Part shown: piece by piece, positions 37,051 through 49,226 of the stretch
How the letters are laid out: each line of letters starts with the position of its first letter
Position numbering within the stretch: position 1 is the stretch's first letter
Origin: Chamaecrista fasciculata
Lineage: Eukaryota; Streptophyta; Magnoliopsida; Fabales; Fabaceae
NCBI GenBank assembly: GCA_003254925.1
Contig: QANZ01051043.1
Coordinates: 1 to 64,000, forward strand
Direction: 5' to 3'
DNA: 64,000 nt
Made by a program: the position numbers and the translations under genes
Notes under the pieces: generated by a model
What the model was told of the DNA's origin: nothing
Database searches by the model: none
What the model saw: only the letters and a program-made list of their open reading frames with translations

Positions 37051-37709
37051 TTTGGCCCAAAACAAAAGGGTATGACTAAACACATTTGGCAACAGTGAGA
37101 GGAGAGAGCCGAAGTTGCGGAAATGAATCAATTGATGTACATCATAATTAATTGGGTTTGTTTATAATTCAGCTTTTATCATATAATTAATGTGGTATAA
37201 TATCATCTATTGATTTGATCCAAAGATATTGAGCAACAGAGTTGTTAAATGTTAAATAGGTTAATTATATGTTATGAAAAAAAAAAGTTTTACCCAATAA
37301 ATATGTTACAACAAATTAATTATATGTTTTAAAATAACATTTGTATATAAATAACTAAAATAAGCAAAGTGATAGGAAAATAACTGGCAATAAATGAAAT
37401 CTTCATTCATAAACATAATTTAACAAATTTGTACTTTATTATATCTACTTTTTGAAGTTGTCACTCTATATTGTGATGCCAAGAAACAAATTGGCTGAAA
37501 GGGCTTCACGTAAAGCGAACAAATGAAGTACTTCAATTTCTAAAGATTGTGTAGTTCCCAACCCCAGCAGCTATCCTAAGCGTCTTCTTTTTAAATATAA
37601 TAAATACTTCATTTAGATGCAAGACAGGATAAAGCCTCAAAATATACAGTTTGAATTGTCAGTGAAAATTGGGATGGGAAGATGTTAACTTCAATCTGGA
37701 AATTCACTT
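37051..37709. other. Convergent intergenic space, no gene seen
   Basis: Between the ends of the second SEC16 copy and the synthetase gene. AT-rich; it must hold the 3' ends of both transcripts. No defined repeat was noticed. Confidence 0.5.
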
Positions 37710-40700
37710 CTAAAATTCGGCTGAACCAGGTGTTCGAGGGAAAGGAATCACATCCCTTATATTGTCCATTCCTGTTGCAAATTGCACAAGCCTTTCAAAC
37801 CCCAAACCAAAGCCTGCATGAGGTACTGCAAATAAGAAAGCATAGTGTCAGCTTGTATCAGTGCATGAATTTCTAGTTAATATCAAGTTAAGTTTAGAAG
37901 AATTAAGTATATAGGTTTTTTAGTATAAGTTGGCCTCAACTTGACGAGAAAGAGATTTAAGACAGTTTAAGTGGACAAAGCACCAAAGATGATTCCAAAT
38001 AGTTGATATGATTATCCTCTATTTTTAGTAGTATTTCTCCTTTCCTTCAAATTTAAGTTCTGACATTGACATATATAGAATTTGGAATCCGACAATGAGA
38101 GAAAGAGTTGATTAGAAGGATGTTTAAAGTTTTTTTGTAGAGTATGGACAGTCAAATTTGAGTAAATAATGAAGGCTTGAAAGGAAAGATTTCTGACCAG
38201 ATCCATATCGACGCAAATCAAGATACCACCAATAAGCATCCTTATTCAGCTTTAAGTCATCTAATCGAGCTTCCAGATGCTCCAGACGTTCTTCCCTTTG
38301 GCTTCCACCAATAAGTTCACCAATCTGACCAAGAGAATAAATCTTAAGTCAATTACCTAATGTTGCGTATGACAAAACAATTTGTTATTTGTTTTGGGGC
38401 GAGCAGAAGCAAAAAATTTCCTGGTACCATTAATGGGAACATATCAAAAGATTACAAAAGGAAACTGAAGGACAATGGTAGTACTGGTACGTAAGTACAA
38501 AATCACACTTTCACCAGCCTTGGATCATTACTAGGCCCTTGTGTTAGTTATATCATCAGAAGGACATGCATTTTATGCGACATGCATTTTGATTGAAGAA
38601 TAATACTATTCTGGCGTAAGATATTCATTGCTACATAAAAAAAACAAAAAGTTTAACCTAGCTGAACCCTGTTTGATTTGGTGTTCAACGACATTCATGT
38701 TCCCTATCTAGAATTAGTGACACACTCAACAAACAGGAAGTTGCATGGTTAAATACTTGTAATACCAAACTCTCACGTTTGCAGTAAGAGGAGGGGTGGT
38801 GGTATGGCTCAAATAATTTCCTCCCATTTCGGGTCAATATTTACAAACCTGAAATAATACTATTTTGGATAGAGCCAAGAACTCAAAACGAAATTTGAGG
38901 GCAATAATAAACAAAGAAAAGAGAATTATCATAAATTACCTTTGGCACCAGCATATCCATGGCAGCAACTGTCTTGCCATCATCATTCAGCCGCATATAG
39001 AATGCTTTAATATCCTAAGAAAATTGCGTCCAAAAACTTTAGTGCATTTGATTAGTCTATATATAAACTACCATCACATCTTATTACAAATTCAAGAAAC
39101 CAATTCAAGAAACCAAAAAGGAAAAAAGAATGCATTTGCATTTTATTCCTCTTATAGGCTTATAGCTCTTAGCTTCTTACAAAGAAAAATATAGCAAAAA
39201 AATATAAGAGGGGGGTGGGTAAGAAGCAGGTCATAATTTTGGTAAATATTACTACTTATGGCTACCCAATTTTCTCTGAAAATTCCACACACTTTGAGAC
39301 TTTTGAAGTGTAACAAAAATAGAGAAAAAGTAGCATGCCTTGGGATAGTCTCTGATTATAACAGGGCATCCACCAAATGCCTCTTCAGTTATATAACGTT
39401 CATGCTCACTCTGTAGATCACATCCCCATTTTACCTACAAAGGAAAGTAGAGAAAAACATTGAACACAACATACTTCCTAAACATAAACTATAGAGCCTT
39501 GAGATGGACAAATTAAAAAAAAAATAATGTAGCAGATGACTTTTCAGGAGCATTAAATATGTCACAAAATGTTTGTAGCAAAAGAAAAATAATTTACTAA
39601 TTTGTGTTACCGGGTATTCAAAATTCTTATTTGCGCCCAAAAGCAGATCTACTGCTTCAGTGTATGTTATTTGTACAAAGTCTTTATCTGCAACACCCTT
39701 TTCTTGAGAACAACAAAAGAATACCAGAGACATTAGGGCAATGTTGGTGATTAGAGTTAACATGTAAAGCCAAAACATCAGATAAAGAACAGTAATATGA
39801 CAGTTACACTGAGAGCTCATACACTCAATCGATCAATGATTCCTTTTTCAATCCATGTATTAAAAAAGTCCATGTCCTCCTTGCAGTTGTCTAGAACATA
39901 CTTCACCTTCAAGAAACAAACATATGTTTCACACATGAAGCAAATTAAATAATAAACAAATAATAGTTTAGAAGTAGCCAAAATAATCTAGATAGTATTG
40001 TAAGTTGCAACATTGTAATAGTTGTGAATGGAAACATACTACATACTGTAGATAGGCAGTTGCACAGGCCATGTCATCGTTTAGGTCAGCAAATGCAAGT
40101 TCTGGTTCAATCATCTAAACAAGAAAAGAAAAGATAGCTCTTCTAACATCAGTTCCATTATACATACATAAGAATAGTTAATAAAGGAGAAACACAGGAA
40201 ATATCAAGAAACATATTCTCCAGGGAGTCTCTGGAAGGCTTCCTGCTTATTTATATCATACAGGGAAGAAAAATGGAAAATAGTTACTAACCCAAAATTC
40301 AGCCAAATGCCTGGAAGTGTTAGAATTTTCTGCTCGGAATGTGGGACCAAAAGTATAGACCTAGTTGAGCACAAGATTCAAAGTTCACTTCAATCTCCAG
40401 TTCTACAAAAGATTTCAGAAAAGAAAAAAACTACTACAAAATTTTAAATCTAAAACCAAATAAAGTAATGCATGTACATCAGAAAGAGCAGTGGCGTATG
40501 ATTCAGCATTGAGTTGCCCTGAGACAGTCAAGAATGCTGGTTTACCAAAAAAGTCCTGATGCACAAAAAAGTTGAAATTAGAATAACTTAAACTGCTAAA
40601 ACCACATTACATGCTTATATATGAGTGAAACCAAAAGAATAGGAACATGAATTTCACTCACTTGCGACCAGTCAATTAATCTGTCATTCATTTTAGGAAT

Positions 40701-43700
40701 GGCATCAACAGAAGAATCAGTGGTTTCTTGAGAACTTGGTATCTGTAAATTGAACCAAGACTAATCAAGTTAAAAGAAAACAAAAATTGAGGCTGAAGAA
40801 AATGGATAACATAACAATGACTGCGGCCTATGTCGAAGGAATAATTCCTCGCATCATCTTTCTAATTTTAAAACTAATTTGCATTATGAGAGAAATAAAT
40901 TATCAAAGTAATGCTATATGTTGTATGTAAAAACACTAACAGGTCCTGTATATATCACATAGAATACAAGGACAGATCACACAACAGATAGATGAATCAA
41001 GACTTCAAACAAATACTGATTGTATGAGATTCATTGACCTTTACCTCCTTATTAAGTCCTCACTACATTTCCCTACCCAGAATGAATATACCAAAGATTG
41101 TGATTTATCCTTTCAGACCATACCACCACCTAATCATGGAAAAATACAATATTTTTACATAAGAATATTGTTTCTCACTCAATTTGAATTCTTAGTCTTT
41201 ACTTACCTCTTGTTTCAACTGTCTGTGCTTATTTTAATTTGTCCATATAAAAATGGAATGCATGCATGAACATGACTTCCTCACACCTCAAGCAGGGTTT
41301 ATAACAAATATTTGACTTATAACTAATTGTTTTTTTTTGGGGGGTGGATGGGGGATTTTTACATAAGAATATTGTTTCTCATTCACTTTGAATTCTTAGT
41401 CTTTACTTACCTCTTGTTTCAACTGTCTGTGCTTATTTTAATTTGTCCATATAAACATGGAATGCATGCATGAACATGACTTCCTCACAACTCAAGTAGG
41501 GTTTATAACAGATATTTGATTTATATCTAATTTTTTTGGGGGGATGGATGAGGGCATTTTTACCCTGAGAAGGCGATGTGCAGCGACAGCACAAAATTTA
41601 ATAAGAATATCCATACAAGAGGATGTAAAAGATGGTAGAGTGCATACCAAGGTAGTAACACAAAACTGTTCACCCGCCCCCTCACAATCTGAAGCTGTGA
41701 TAATAGGACTTGAGATCCACACAAACCCATTTTCTTGGAAGAACTTGTGCGTAGCATAGGCTAATGCATTCCTAACCCTTGCAACCTGAAAACCATTTTG
41801 CACCACCCAAAAGGGACAACAGAAACGTTTTTGAAGAAGTCAGGTTATTGCCTAAGTGAAAATAGTATTATAATTTTTTACATGAATTAATCACATTCTA
41901 AGAAACTTATACAAAAACGCATACATTAGAACATCAAATGCAACCAAAAACAGAGGGTAAGAAATTAACTGCAAGCAACAAGTTCATTGCCAAAGAATGC
42001 AATAAGTTAACAACACGGCAAGAAGTTCAATCATGAAGATAATAGCAGTATAGCACCAGCGAGCTCAATAGACTGCAAGACCTTTAAGTTAGTTCATTAG
42101 ATTCAACAGATAAATAAATAAATAAAATAGTAATACAATGGCTGTTAATTATAGGCACATAAACCAATACATAGAAATCCAACCAGTAAACGAGGCATGT
42201 AATGCATTACAGAAAATAAAGGGCATGGAAGGATGGAAGTAGGTCCAGATTGTGATACAAGCAAGATCCCTCTTTCATTTTATGTTTTTACAACAGTTAA
42301 ACTTTTCTTAGCATGTTGAAGAGATTTATAGACTAAATCTATCACACTAATTTGGGGCTTCATGTTCAACCCTAGCAATAAACCAGTTAGTTCAGACAGA
42401 GACCATATTGGGTTGCATATAGCATCAACAATAATAGAAAGAATTTCAAGACAGAGACCATACTTAATATTTACCATTAAAGCAGAGAAAACATATAATT
42501 ACTTTATGTACAACCAGCCAGGATGTAAAGAGGAAATGTATAAATATGTGAAATAAAACAAATCATACAGCGCCAAAAGTATTTGTCCTGGGACGAAGAT
42601 GTGCTTTTGTTCTCAAATATTCTCTGCTGACCCTTTTCTTTTGTATGGGAAAGGAGGGATCACTTTGACCAACCTGAACGTATAAGCCAAAATTATAGCA
42701 TGAGATCACCAGCTTGAAGCTCAATATTTACTTGAAACAGGCAAGAGAAATGAAACGATGGTCCATTAATAGAGAAAAGGAAAACCAAGTATAGCAAGTC
42801 AAAGCATTACTGCAACTTTTAGTGATCAAATTGTTCTGCCATGAAATCATTGCAACAAAAATTCAAGTCAAAGCATACAAAATTAAAGAAAATTGGAGCT
42901 CCATATCACATTTTAGAATTTATTGGGTGAATAACTGTCTAGAAAATAAAGAGGTTAAAATACATTTAGGAGCCTTGAGTTTTAGGCCGGGGACATAAAA
43001 TACTCTTGACTTTTAAAAGTTGAAAAACAGACCCTAGAGCTTTCAACATGAATCACTTAGGACTTCTGAGTTTTAAAAGTTGACAAACACATCCCCTACA
43101 CTTTTAAATAAATTGACAGACACAGCCCTTGAACTTTCAACTTCAATCACTCAACACCCCTAAATAACCTCACTTTTTATAACGCTAACAGGTTGTCTGT
43201 CAACTTATTTGAAAGTTAGGAGATATGTCTGTCGACTTTTAAAACTCAGAGGTCCTAAGTGATTGAAATTGAAGGCTCAAGGGATCAATCTGTCAACTTT
43301 TGAGACTCAAGATATTTTATGCCCTGGCCTAAATTCAAGGATCCTAAGTGCAGTTTAGCCAAAGAAAAAAAAAAAGCAAATTAGAGATTAGCTTTGACAA
43401 AAAAAAATGGGTCAAATAGACTATGATATGACATTTAACCTATTAGTTTGATTTTAAATTTTTTGTAAATAATTTGATTATTGGCTCAATGTCACATTAT
43501 AGCCCATTGACTCACTTATTTGATAGTGTATCAATCTAATTTATTTTTCTATCATGTCATTTATCCTAAGAGGTCAACATTTTAAGTTATGATTGAGATT
43601 CAATGGCTTAATTCAACTCTTTTATATTGAATTTTTGAAAATGCATTGAAGATATATGGAGCTTAAACTAAAAAATTTCATGGGCATTTCCAAAATACCT

Positions 43701-45183
43701 TATCTAATCGAAGTAGCATTATGTCAAATTATCCTGTCTATGCAAAATTTGTCTGAATATACAGGCCAAATAAACTTGGCAAAAGTAAAGGCCAAAAAGG
43801 ATAAAGTCTCGTAAAATTGCTAAAAGAATCAATAGAATCACTAACCAGTACAATTTTCTTGACCTTCAATTCCACCTTCTGTTTTGATCCTTGGCTCTTC
43901 ACGAGAACTCCTTGAACCCATATCGAAGCACCAGTTGTAATCAAGCCAGTTTCTACCTAATAATAAGATCCAGAGTTTAGAAAAGACATTTAATATTCCA
44001 CAAGGCATGAATAATCCATAAATTGGTAACAAGTATCGGTATGATAGCAACTACTGTGCAGACTTGAGTGGAACTTTACAAAATAAACATACTTATAATT
44101 AGTTAACTTTTAACAAGCTCTCCTCTGTTTTCTTAAACGTACTCTTTTTTAATTTGACATCAACATGCCAGCCTTAGGCATAGAAGTAACTCTGGCTGTT
44201 GACTACAAACTAGTGGACCAATTGCTACCAACGGTTAAACTATCTAAACAAAACCCATAATTCTTTTCTTTTTCCATTTGACACGAATTATGTTGATGTC
44301 ACACTTCTCAGAAGATTCATCACTCAGGATTCTCAAATCAAGAACGCTTGCCTATTCCCAGTAACAAGGAGTTCTGAACTCCAAAATGCATTCAGAATTT
44401 CATTTGAAGTAGGGAACATTTTTAAATACTTACTTCTTCAGAGTTCAAATAAGCATTATGCTAATAACTAAACTAAATCTCACTTAAAGACAAACGTTTT
44501 GCACATAAACTTACCTGATCATATCCCTCAGCATCTGGGTCCATCACACATTGCATGTTTGAAAGGCACGAACCATCATTAATCTAAATACAGCAGAAGT
44601 ATAACACAGTAAATAACGCTGGTGTCACGGCTTCTGTTAAACGGATTCACATGATGATTGAACTAGATAACAATTTAGCAACAAAGAAACTACTGGAAAA
44701 TGTCCTAGACTCCTAAATTCAAAGTTTAGATACTGAACGCGAGTGAATGAATTCACATTCAAATTTCAATCACCTTACCTCTATGAACGTAACGCTACTT
44801 TGAACCCTAAGAGTTCGAACCCAGCCCTTGACAACCAGATTCTGCCCCACCTTGTCCAATCCTTCAGTAGGCCCGCCCTTTATATCAGAAACTTTCAACT
44901 TCTTCCGAAAATCTCCAACACTCCCGCCAATTTGACTCTTCCGATCTTCAACCACGTCCTGCTTCGTCGTGTCGACGGCCTCGCCGGAGTGGAGAGCTCC
45001 GGCGATTACAGTGCAGAAGCATCGGCGTCGAGAAGGATAGGTGGGAAAAAGCGTTGAAGCAGGGAAATTGGGAAATTTGTTAGGGATTGGTTGACGATAG
45101 AGAGAGAGATAACGGAAAGCTGAAGAAGGAGAAAGACGAAGATGCCTTGTAGGAGCTACAGCAATAGCAGCAACTGCAGCCAT
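37710..45183 (-). CDS. Asparaginyl-tRNA synthetase, chloroplast/mitochondrial type
   Basis: Class II synthetase charging tRNA-Asn for organellar translation. Predicted exons in transcript order: 45183-44779, 44583-44515, 43956-43846, 42673-42569, 41785-41648, 40742-40662, 40555-40478, 40360-40292, 40114-40040, 39906-39823, 39697-39611, 39434-39339, 39014-38940, 38324-38198, 37825-37710. They join in frame to 571 residues, close to the Arabidopsis organellar enzyme (SYNO/NS1). The first about 60 residues are Ala/Ser/Arg-rich, like a dual transit peptide. The OB-fold anticodon-binding part has [10 protein letters not shown] and [15 protein letters not shown]. Motif 1 region: [20 protein letters not shown]. 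Motif 2: [15 protein letters not shown] (337-351). Motif 3: GFGLGFERL (538-546). The start at 45183 (MAAVAAIAV) is chosen over an in-frame ATG 42 bp upstream because the family begins this way. Intron 12 appears to use a GC donor. Confidence 0.93.
41151..41560. repeat. Tandem duplication of about 204 bp in synthetase intron 5
   Basis: The block beginning ACATAAGAATATTGTTTCTC occurs at 41157 and again at 41361, followed in both units by CTTACCTCTTGTTTCAACTG and GGAATGCATGCATGAACATG. The units differ by few bases. A G-rich junction (GGGGGGTGGATGGGGG) lies between them and a similar one follows the second unit. Confidence 0.9.
42953..43360. mobile_element. Fold-back MITE in synthetase intron 3
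   Basis: About 408 bp with inverted ends (GGTTAAAATACATTTAGGA; the right end in complement GGCTAAACTGCACTTAGGA) and arms rich in ACTTTTAAAAGTTGA-type phrases. The 9-bp flanks AAATAAAGA and AAAGAAAAA match only at 7 positions, so the target duplication is uncertain. It resembles the other MULE-like fold-backs of this window in plan but not in sequence. Confidence 0.65.
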
Positions 45184-45628
45184 TTCCTTCGTCACGCAGT
45201 CTCTGGCCAGTGATGACCCACTCACTATGTTATCTATTGAAGCGCGGACGCAGTTACAACACCCATCACCACCAAGGACTAAAATGTGATTTTCTTTTTG
45301 TTTTAGGCCAATAGTGTGAATTCTTTCTTTTTCTTCTTGGTCAAAACCTCATTTTGGTCCTCATGTTATAGGATGAATTTTCTTTTGATCCTCAAATTTT
45401 TTTATTCTGATTTCTTTTTTAAGGTTAAACTATGAGTTTCTCGACCTAATTCCACCGAGCCTCAAATACAAAACGATCAGAGTCCTCCTAACAATGTCAA
45501 CTCTAAGAATTTAAACTGAGTCATCCCTTAAGGTGTAGCTTGTCAAACCGTTACACTAAACACTTATTGGTTTTTTTTTATTCTTATTTGATTCACATAT
45601 TTTATCATTTCTTTAGGTTAGTTCAAAA
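45184..45628. other. Upstream region of the synthetase gene, no gene seen
   Basis: It contains TTTTGGTCCTC-type repeat phrases at 45350-45400. No core promoter could be assigned with confidence. Confidence 0.4.
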
Positions 45629-45949
45629 CTATGAAACATGGACACTGACACGGACACAGTGACACGTCAAACTCTCAAAATTATGCGACACGACACAACA
45701 TATATTTATATATATAAATAATTAAATCTTCATAAATTTTAATGAAAAATTTAAAAATTACAATATTTATTCATAATATATGTCATATATGTTATTATTT
45801 TCTATTATTTGTTATGTTAAAGTCACAAAATTTGATTTTATATTCTAAAATTTATGAATATGTGTCGTGTGGGTGTCGTACGGGCGTCGGATACTGACAC
45901 GTGTCCAACACGACGACACGCCCTCACAATGAAGTGTCCATGCATCATA
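45629..45949. mobile_element. 321-bp MITE with exact 9-bp target duplication
   Basis: The ends CTATGAAACATGGACACT and, in complement, TATGATGCATGGACACTT mirror each other. Inner parts are rich in GACACG phrases in both orientations, around an AT-rich middle. The target duplication AGTTCAAAA lies at 45620-45628 and 45950-45958, exact over 9 bp. It has no coding capacity. The 9-bp duplication points to the Mutator superfamily. Confidence 0.82.
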
Positions 45950-45958
45950 AGTTCAAAA

Positions 45959-46618
45959 TGTAATTTTGTTTAGTTTTTCTTACTATTTTTCAATTTTAGA
46001 CTCTACTTAAATGATTTTTCTCATACAAATAAGTGAATTGACACAAGAAAAAATTGTTTTTTTAAATTAATCACAAATTTATTTTCAATTTATGTCTGAA
46101 TACAATTTTTTTCTCGTCTCAATTATTTATGTTTGAAATAACGATATAAACAAGATAAAATTAAATTTAAGAAATAGTAGAACAAATGAAAAAAAAATTG
46201 AGAAAAAAACAAAAATATAAAATAATGATGACCAAAATGAAATCTATCTTATAATTCGAGAACTAAAATGATATTTTAATAATTGTATAATATTTTTTTA
46301 ATTTATAAAAAACATAATGAAAAAAAATTAAATCCAACCCCTATAGATAGCCTCAACTATCCAACCTTCTAAAAAGTCATCTTCCACTAAATTAATACTC
46401 TATTATTTTCTCTAATAAAAAAAAACTATTATTTTATTATTATTTGTATTTGTATCTATTTATTTTCTCCAATATCTATATCTTATAATTTAGTATTTGT
46501 ACCTATATTCTATCTAAGTATCTGATATTTGAAATACTAAAAAATAATCTAGTATTTGTATTTAGTATTTTCTCCAATATCTAGTATTTGATAGTTATCC
46601 TATATATTTGAAATACTN
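45959..46618. other. AT-rich intergenic sequence ending at a single N
   Basis: Non-coding, with repeated phrases such as TATTTTCTCCAATATCTA (46460 and 46566) and TATTTGAAATACT (46525 and 46604). The N at 46618 coincides with the abrupt start of the next fold-back element's left arm, so a misjoin or collapsed sequence there is possible. Confidence 0.5.
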
Positions 46619-46728
46619 GATTTACATTTTTCATCATCTTCATTCATTTTAGTCCCAAATCCTTAAAATAAAATTGTAAAGTGTCTCAAAAATCTTCCAA
46701 ACATTTCAATTTAGTCCTTAAAAGTATT

Positions 46729-47010
46729 TAAAACCCTAAAACCTAAACTCTAAACCTTAAAACTATAAACCCTAAAATTCTAAACCCTAAAACCCTAAAA
46801 AATTTAATTTGAGCAATTAGGTCTCTCACCCATTCTTATCCCATTATTCTCAATTCCCCCTCTTTTCATCATCTTCATTCATTTTAGTCCCAAATCCTCA
46901 AAATAAAATTGTAAAGTGTCCCAAAACTCTTCCAAACATTCTAATTTAGTCCTTAAAAATATTTAAAACCCTAAACCCCAAAATCTAAACCCTCAAACCC
47001 TAAACTTAAA
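46729..47010. repeat. Degenerate telomere-like repeats, left arm of the S element
   Basis: Clusters of AAACCCTAAA and near variants at 46729-46800 and 46968-47010, matching the plant telomere unit CCCTAAA with many irregular spacings. The reverse orientation occurs at 48170-48620 in the other arm. Confidence 0.85.
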
Positions 47011-47446
47011 AAAAAAAAGTCTGAGTTGAACAATTAGGTCAATGACCCATTTTTATTTCATTATTTTCAATTCCCCCTCTATTTCCTCATCTTTATTCAT
47101 TTTAGTCTCAAATGCTCAAAATAAAATTGTAAAGTGTCCCAAAACTCTTTCAAACATTCCAATTTAATCCTTTAAAATATTAAAATCCCAAAGAACATCA
47201 CAATTTTTTTTTCATCTTCATCTTAAATTTTTTTTAATCTTCATCTTCCCAAATTCCTTTTCTCAGATCATCATCATCATCAACATCTCATATCGATCAT
47301 CAACGATTATTCTTGAAGAATCAAAGAGAGATCTACATTAAACTCCAAGATGGGTTCTTGGGTTTCGTCGAAGAAGGAGATCTCTCTTTGATTAAACCAA
47401 ATTCGAAGCCGACGAAGAAGGAGACAGAGTTTAATGTAGATCTACA

Positions 47447-47890
47447 TTAAACCAGATTCGAAGCCGAATCATAATCAACCCAAGCCATAATCGGAGACCC
47501 ACTTTTGATGGTGAGATTTCTTCGTGAACCACTATCGTCGTCGGAGTAATACCCGGCGGTTTCCAATGAGTTGGAGGCTAAGCTATTGAGGTCGATTCCG
47601 ACATGGTTGTCGTTGATGTCACCGAAGTCGAAATCTTGGACGGTGTCGAACTCGACGGCAGAGGTGGTTGGAGAAATTTCTGATGTCGGAGGAATTGAGG
47701 AGTCCAAGGTATTGACTGGGAAGACATTTGAGATCTTTGGAGGTTGTGATTGCGAAAGCTAAGCTATGGCCACCGACTTCTGGGTATTCAGGGACGACGA
47801 AGAAGTGGAGAAAGAGATGACAGAACCAGAGGATGAGTTTTTGAACCGAGATGGAGATGGGTAAAACGTGTGACCTTGTAATCTGCTTGT
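47447..47890 (-). pseudogene. Captured L-type lectin-domain receptor kinase fragment
   Basis: Read on the minus strand it gives, in sequence but across three frames, [19 protein letters not shown], then [20 protein letters not shown] and [10 protein letters not shown], then [20 protein letters not shown] followed by GIDLNSLASNS and IMAWVDYDSASNL. These are consecutive signatures of the legume-lectin domain of LecRK proteins. The signal peptide, the C-terminal lectin part, the transmembrane segment and the kinase are absent. At least two frame changes break it. It lies between the arms of the S-family element, so it is best seen as gene capture rather than a decayed resident gene. Confidence in the family is high. 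Confidence 0.88.
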
Positions 47891-48169
47891 GCAGCCATAG
47901 ATGAACCACACTATTGATCTTGACCTAATGCTTCAATAATCTGATTCATTGTTTCTTTTCTCGAATCGAAGGCTATGAATTGATGAAGATGATTAATATG
48001 AATCTTTCTTTGAGTTTAGGGGGTGAAGATGAAATCAATTGATGAAGATGATGGATATGAAGATGAAGAGGATGATTAAAAAAAAAATTAGAGGAGTTTG
48101 GGGATTAAAAAAGATTAGGGATTTATGTTAAATTGGGAAGATAAAGATGAAGATTAAAAAAAATTAGGA

Positions 48170-48620
48170 TTTAGAGGTTTAGGGTTGAGGGTTTAGGGTT
48201 TGGGGTTTTAGGGTTTTTAATATTTGTAAGGACTAAATTGGAATATTTGGAAGAATTTTGGGACAATTTGCAATTTTATTTTAAGGATTTGGGACTAAAA
48301 TGAATGAAGATGATGAAAAAGAGAGGGAATTGAGAATAATTGGATAAGAATGGGTCAAGGACCTAATTGTTCAACTTAGATTTTTTTAGGGTTTAGGGTT
48401 TGAGGTTTAGGGTTTTTAATATTTTAAGGACTAAATTAGAATGTTTGGAAGAGTTTTGGGACACTTTACAATTTTATTTTAAGAATTTGGGACTAAAAAG
48501 ATTATTCAACTCAGACTTTTTTTTAAGATTTAGCATTTGGGGTTTGGGGTTTTAGGATTTGAGGTTTTAGAGTTTAGGGTTTGAGGTTTTAGGGTTTCGG
48601 ATTTAGGTTTTAGGGTTTTT
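48170..48620. repeat. Degenerate telomere-like repeats, right arm of the S element
   Basis: TTTAGGGTTTGGGGTTTTAGGG-like runs at about 48177-48220, 48387-48420 and 48525-48620, the inverse of those in the left arm and in equivalent positions within the arm units. Confidence 0.85.
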
Positions 48621-49226
48621 AATACTTTTAAGGACTAAATTGAAATGTTTGGAAGAGTTTTGAGACACTTTACAATTTTATTTTGAGGATTTGGGACTAA
48701 AATGAATGAAGATGATGAAAAATGTAAATCCAGGGACTTATTTGCTAGTTTACTCAATTTTTATGTTCAAAAATGTAAATCTAGTCATCATGCCACCGTG
48801 GAAAAAAAATATGAATGTCCAGTCATTATGCCACGTCAGACCAAAAAAATTGACACATAAGTAAAAAAATTGCCACATGGGCATTGAGTCAAAATTGGGG
48901 GCATAATTGAAACGTTAGTTTCACATTGAGGGCACGCTTGAACAAAATGAAACGTTAGGGGCATAATTGAAAATCACTGCAAACATTAGGGGCACAAAAG
49001 GGTGTTTTGCCTATAAAAAATCTTTGGAAATCACAACCTTTATATGAGTAGTGATTAGATGATCTGTTGCCGTCCAAGAAACACAGCACATTGAATATCT
49101 TGGCGAGTGGGTTTCAGTTTCACCGCCGGATATTTCACACTTTGCACCTTCCCTCTCTCTCTCTCTTCTCCCCATTCTATCTATTCTATCTCCTCCGACG
49201 AGGGAGATTGCAAGTTTGGTGAATCC

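Larger units (their letters stand above)
46619..49011. mobile_element. S-family Pack-MULE-like element carrying a lectin-kinase fragment
   Basis: About 2.4 kb. The right end reads in complement GGCAAAACACCCTTTTGTGCC, matching the left end of the second copy at 54714. The left outer end is missing at an N. Both arms contain units of about 230 bp (ATTTTAGTCCCAAATCCTC, AATTTAGTCCTTAAAA), each followed by telomere-like CCCTAAA on the left and TTTAGGG on the right. The centre (about 47230-47960) is GC-richer and holds a captured fragment of an L-type lectin receptor kinase. No transposase was seen. It ends 215 bp before the PEX19 start codon and so may supply part of that promoter. Confidence 0.75.

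Noticed and set aside
39611-39702. Alternative start of synthetase exon 11 after CTCAAG
   Set aside because: It would put the exon out of frame; the acceptor ending AAAAG five bases further gives GVADKDFVQ in frame.
47447-47909. A real lectin receptor kinase gene
   Set aside because: Only part of the lectin domain is present, in shifted frames, without signal peptide, membrane segment or kinase, and it is enclosed by transposon arms.
46729-48620. Interstitial telomere from a chromosome fusion
   Set aside because: The heptamers are short and degenerate, lie in opposite orientations in the two arms of one element and recur in its second copy, so they belong to the element.
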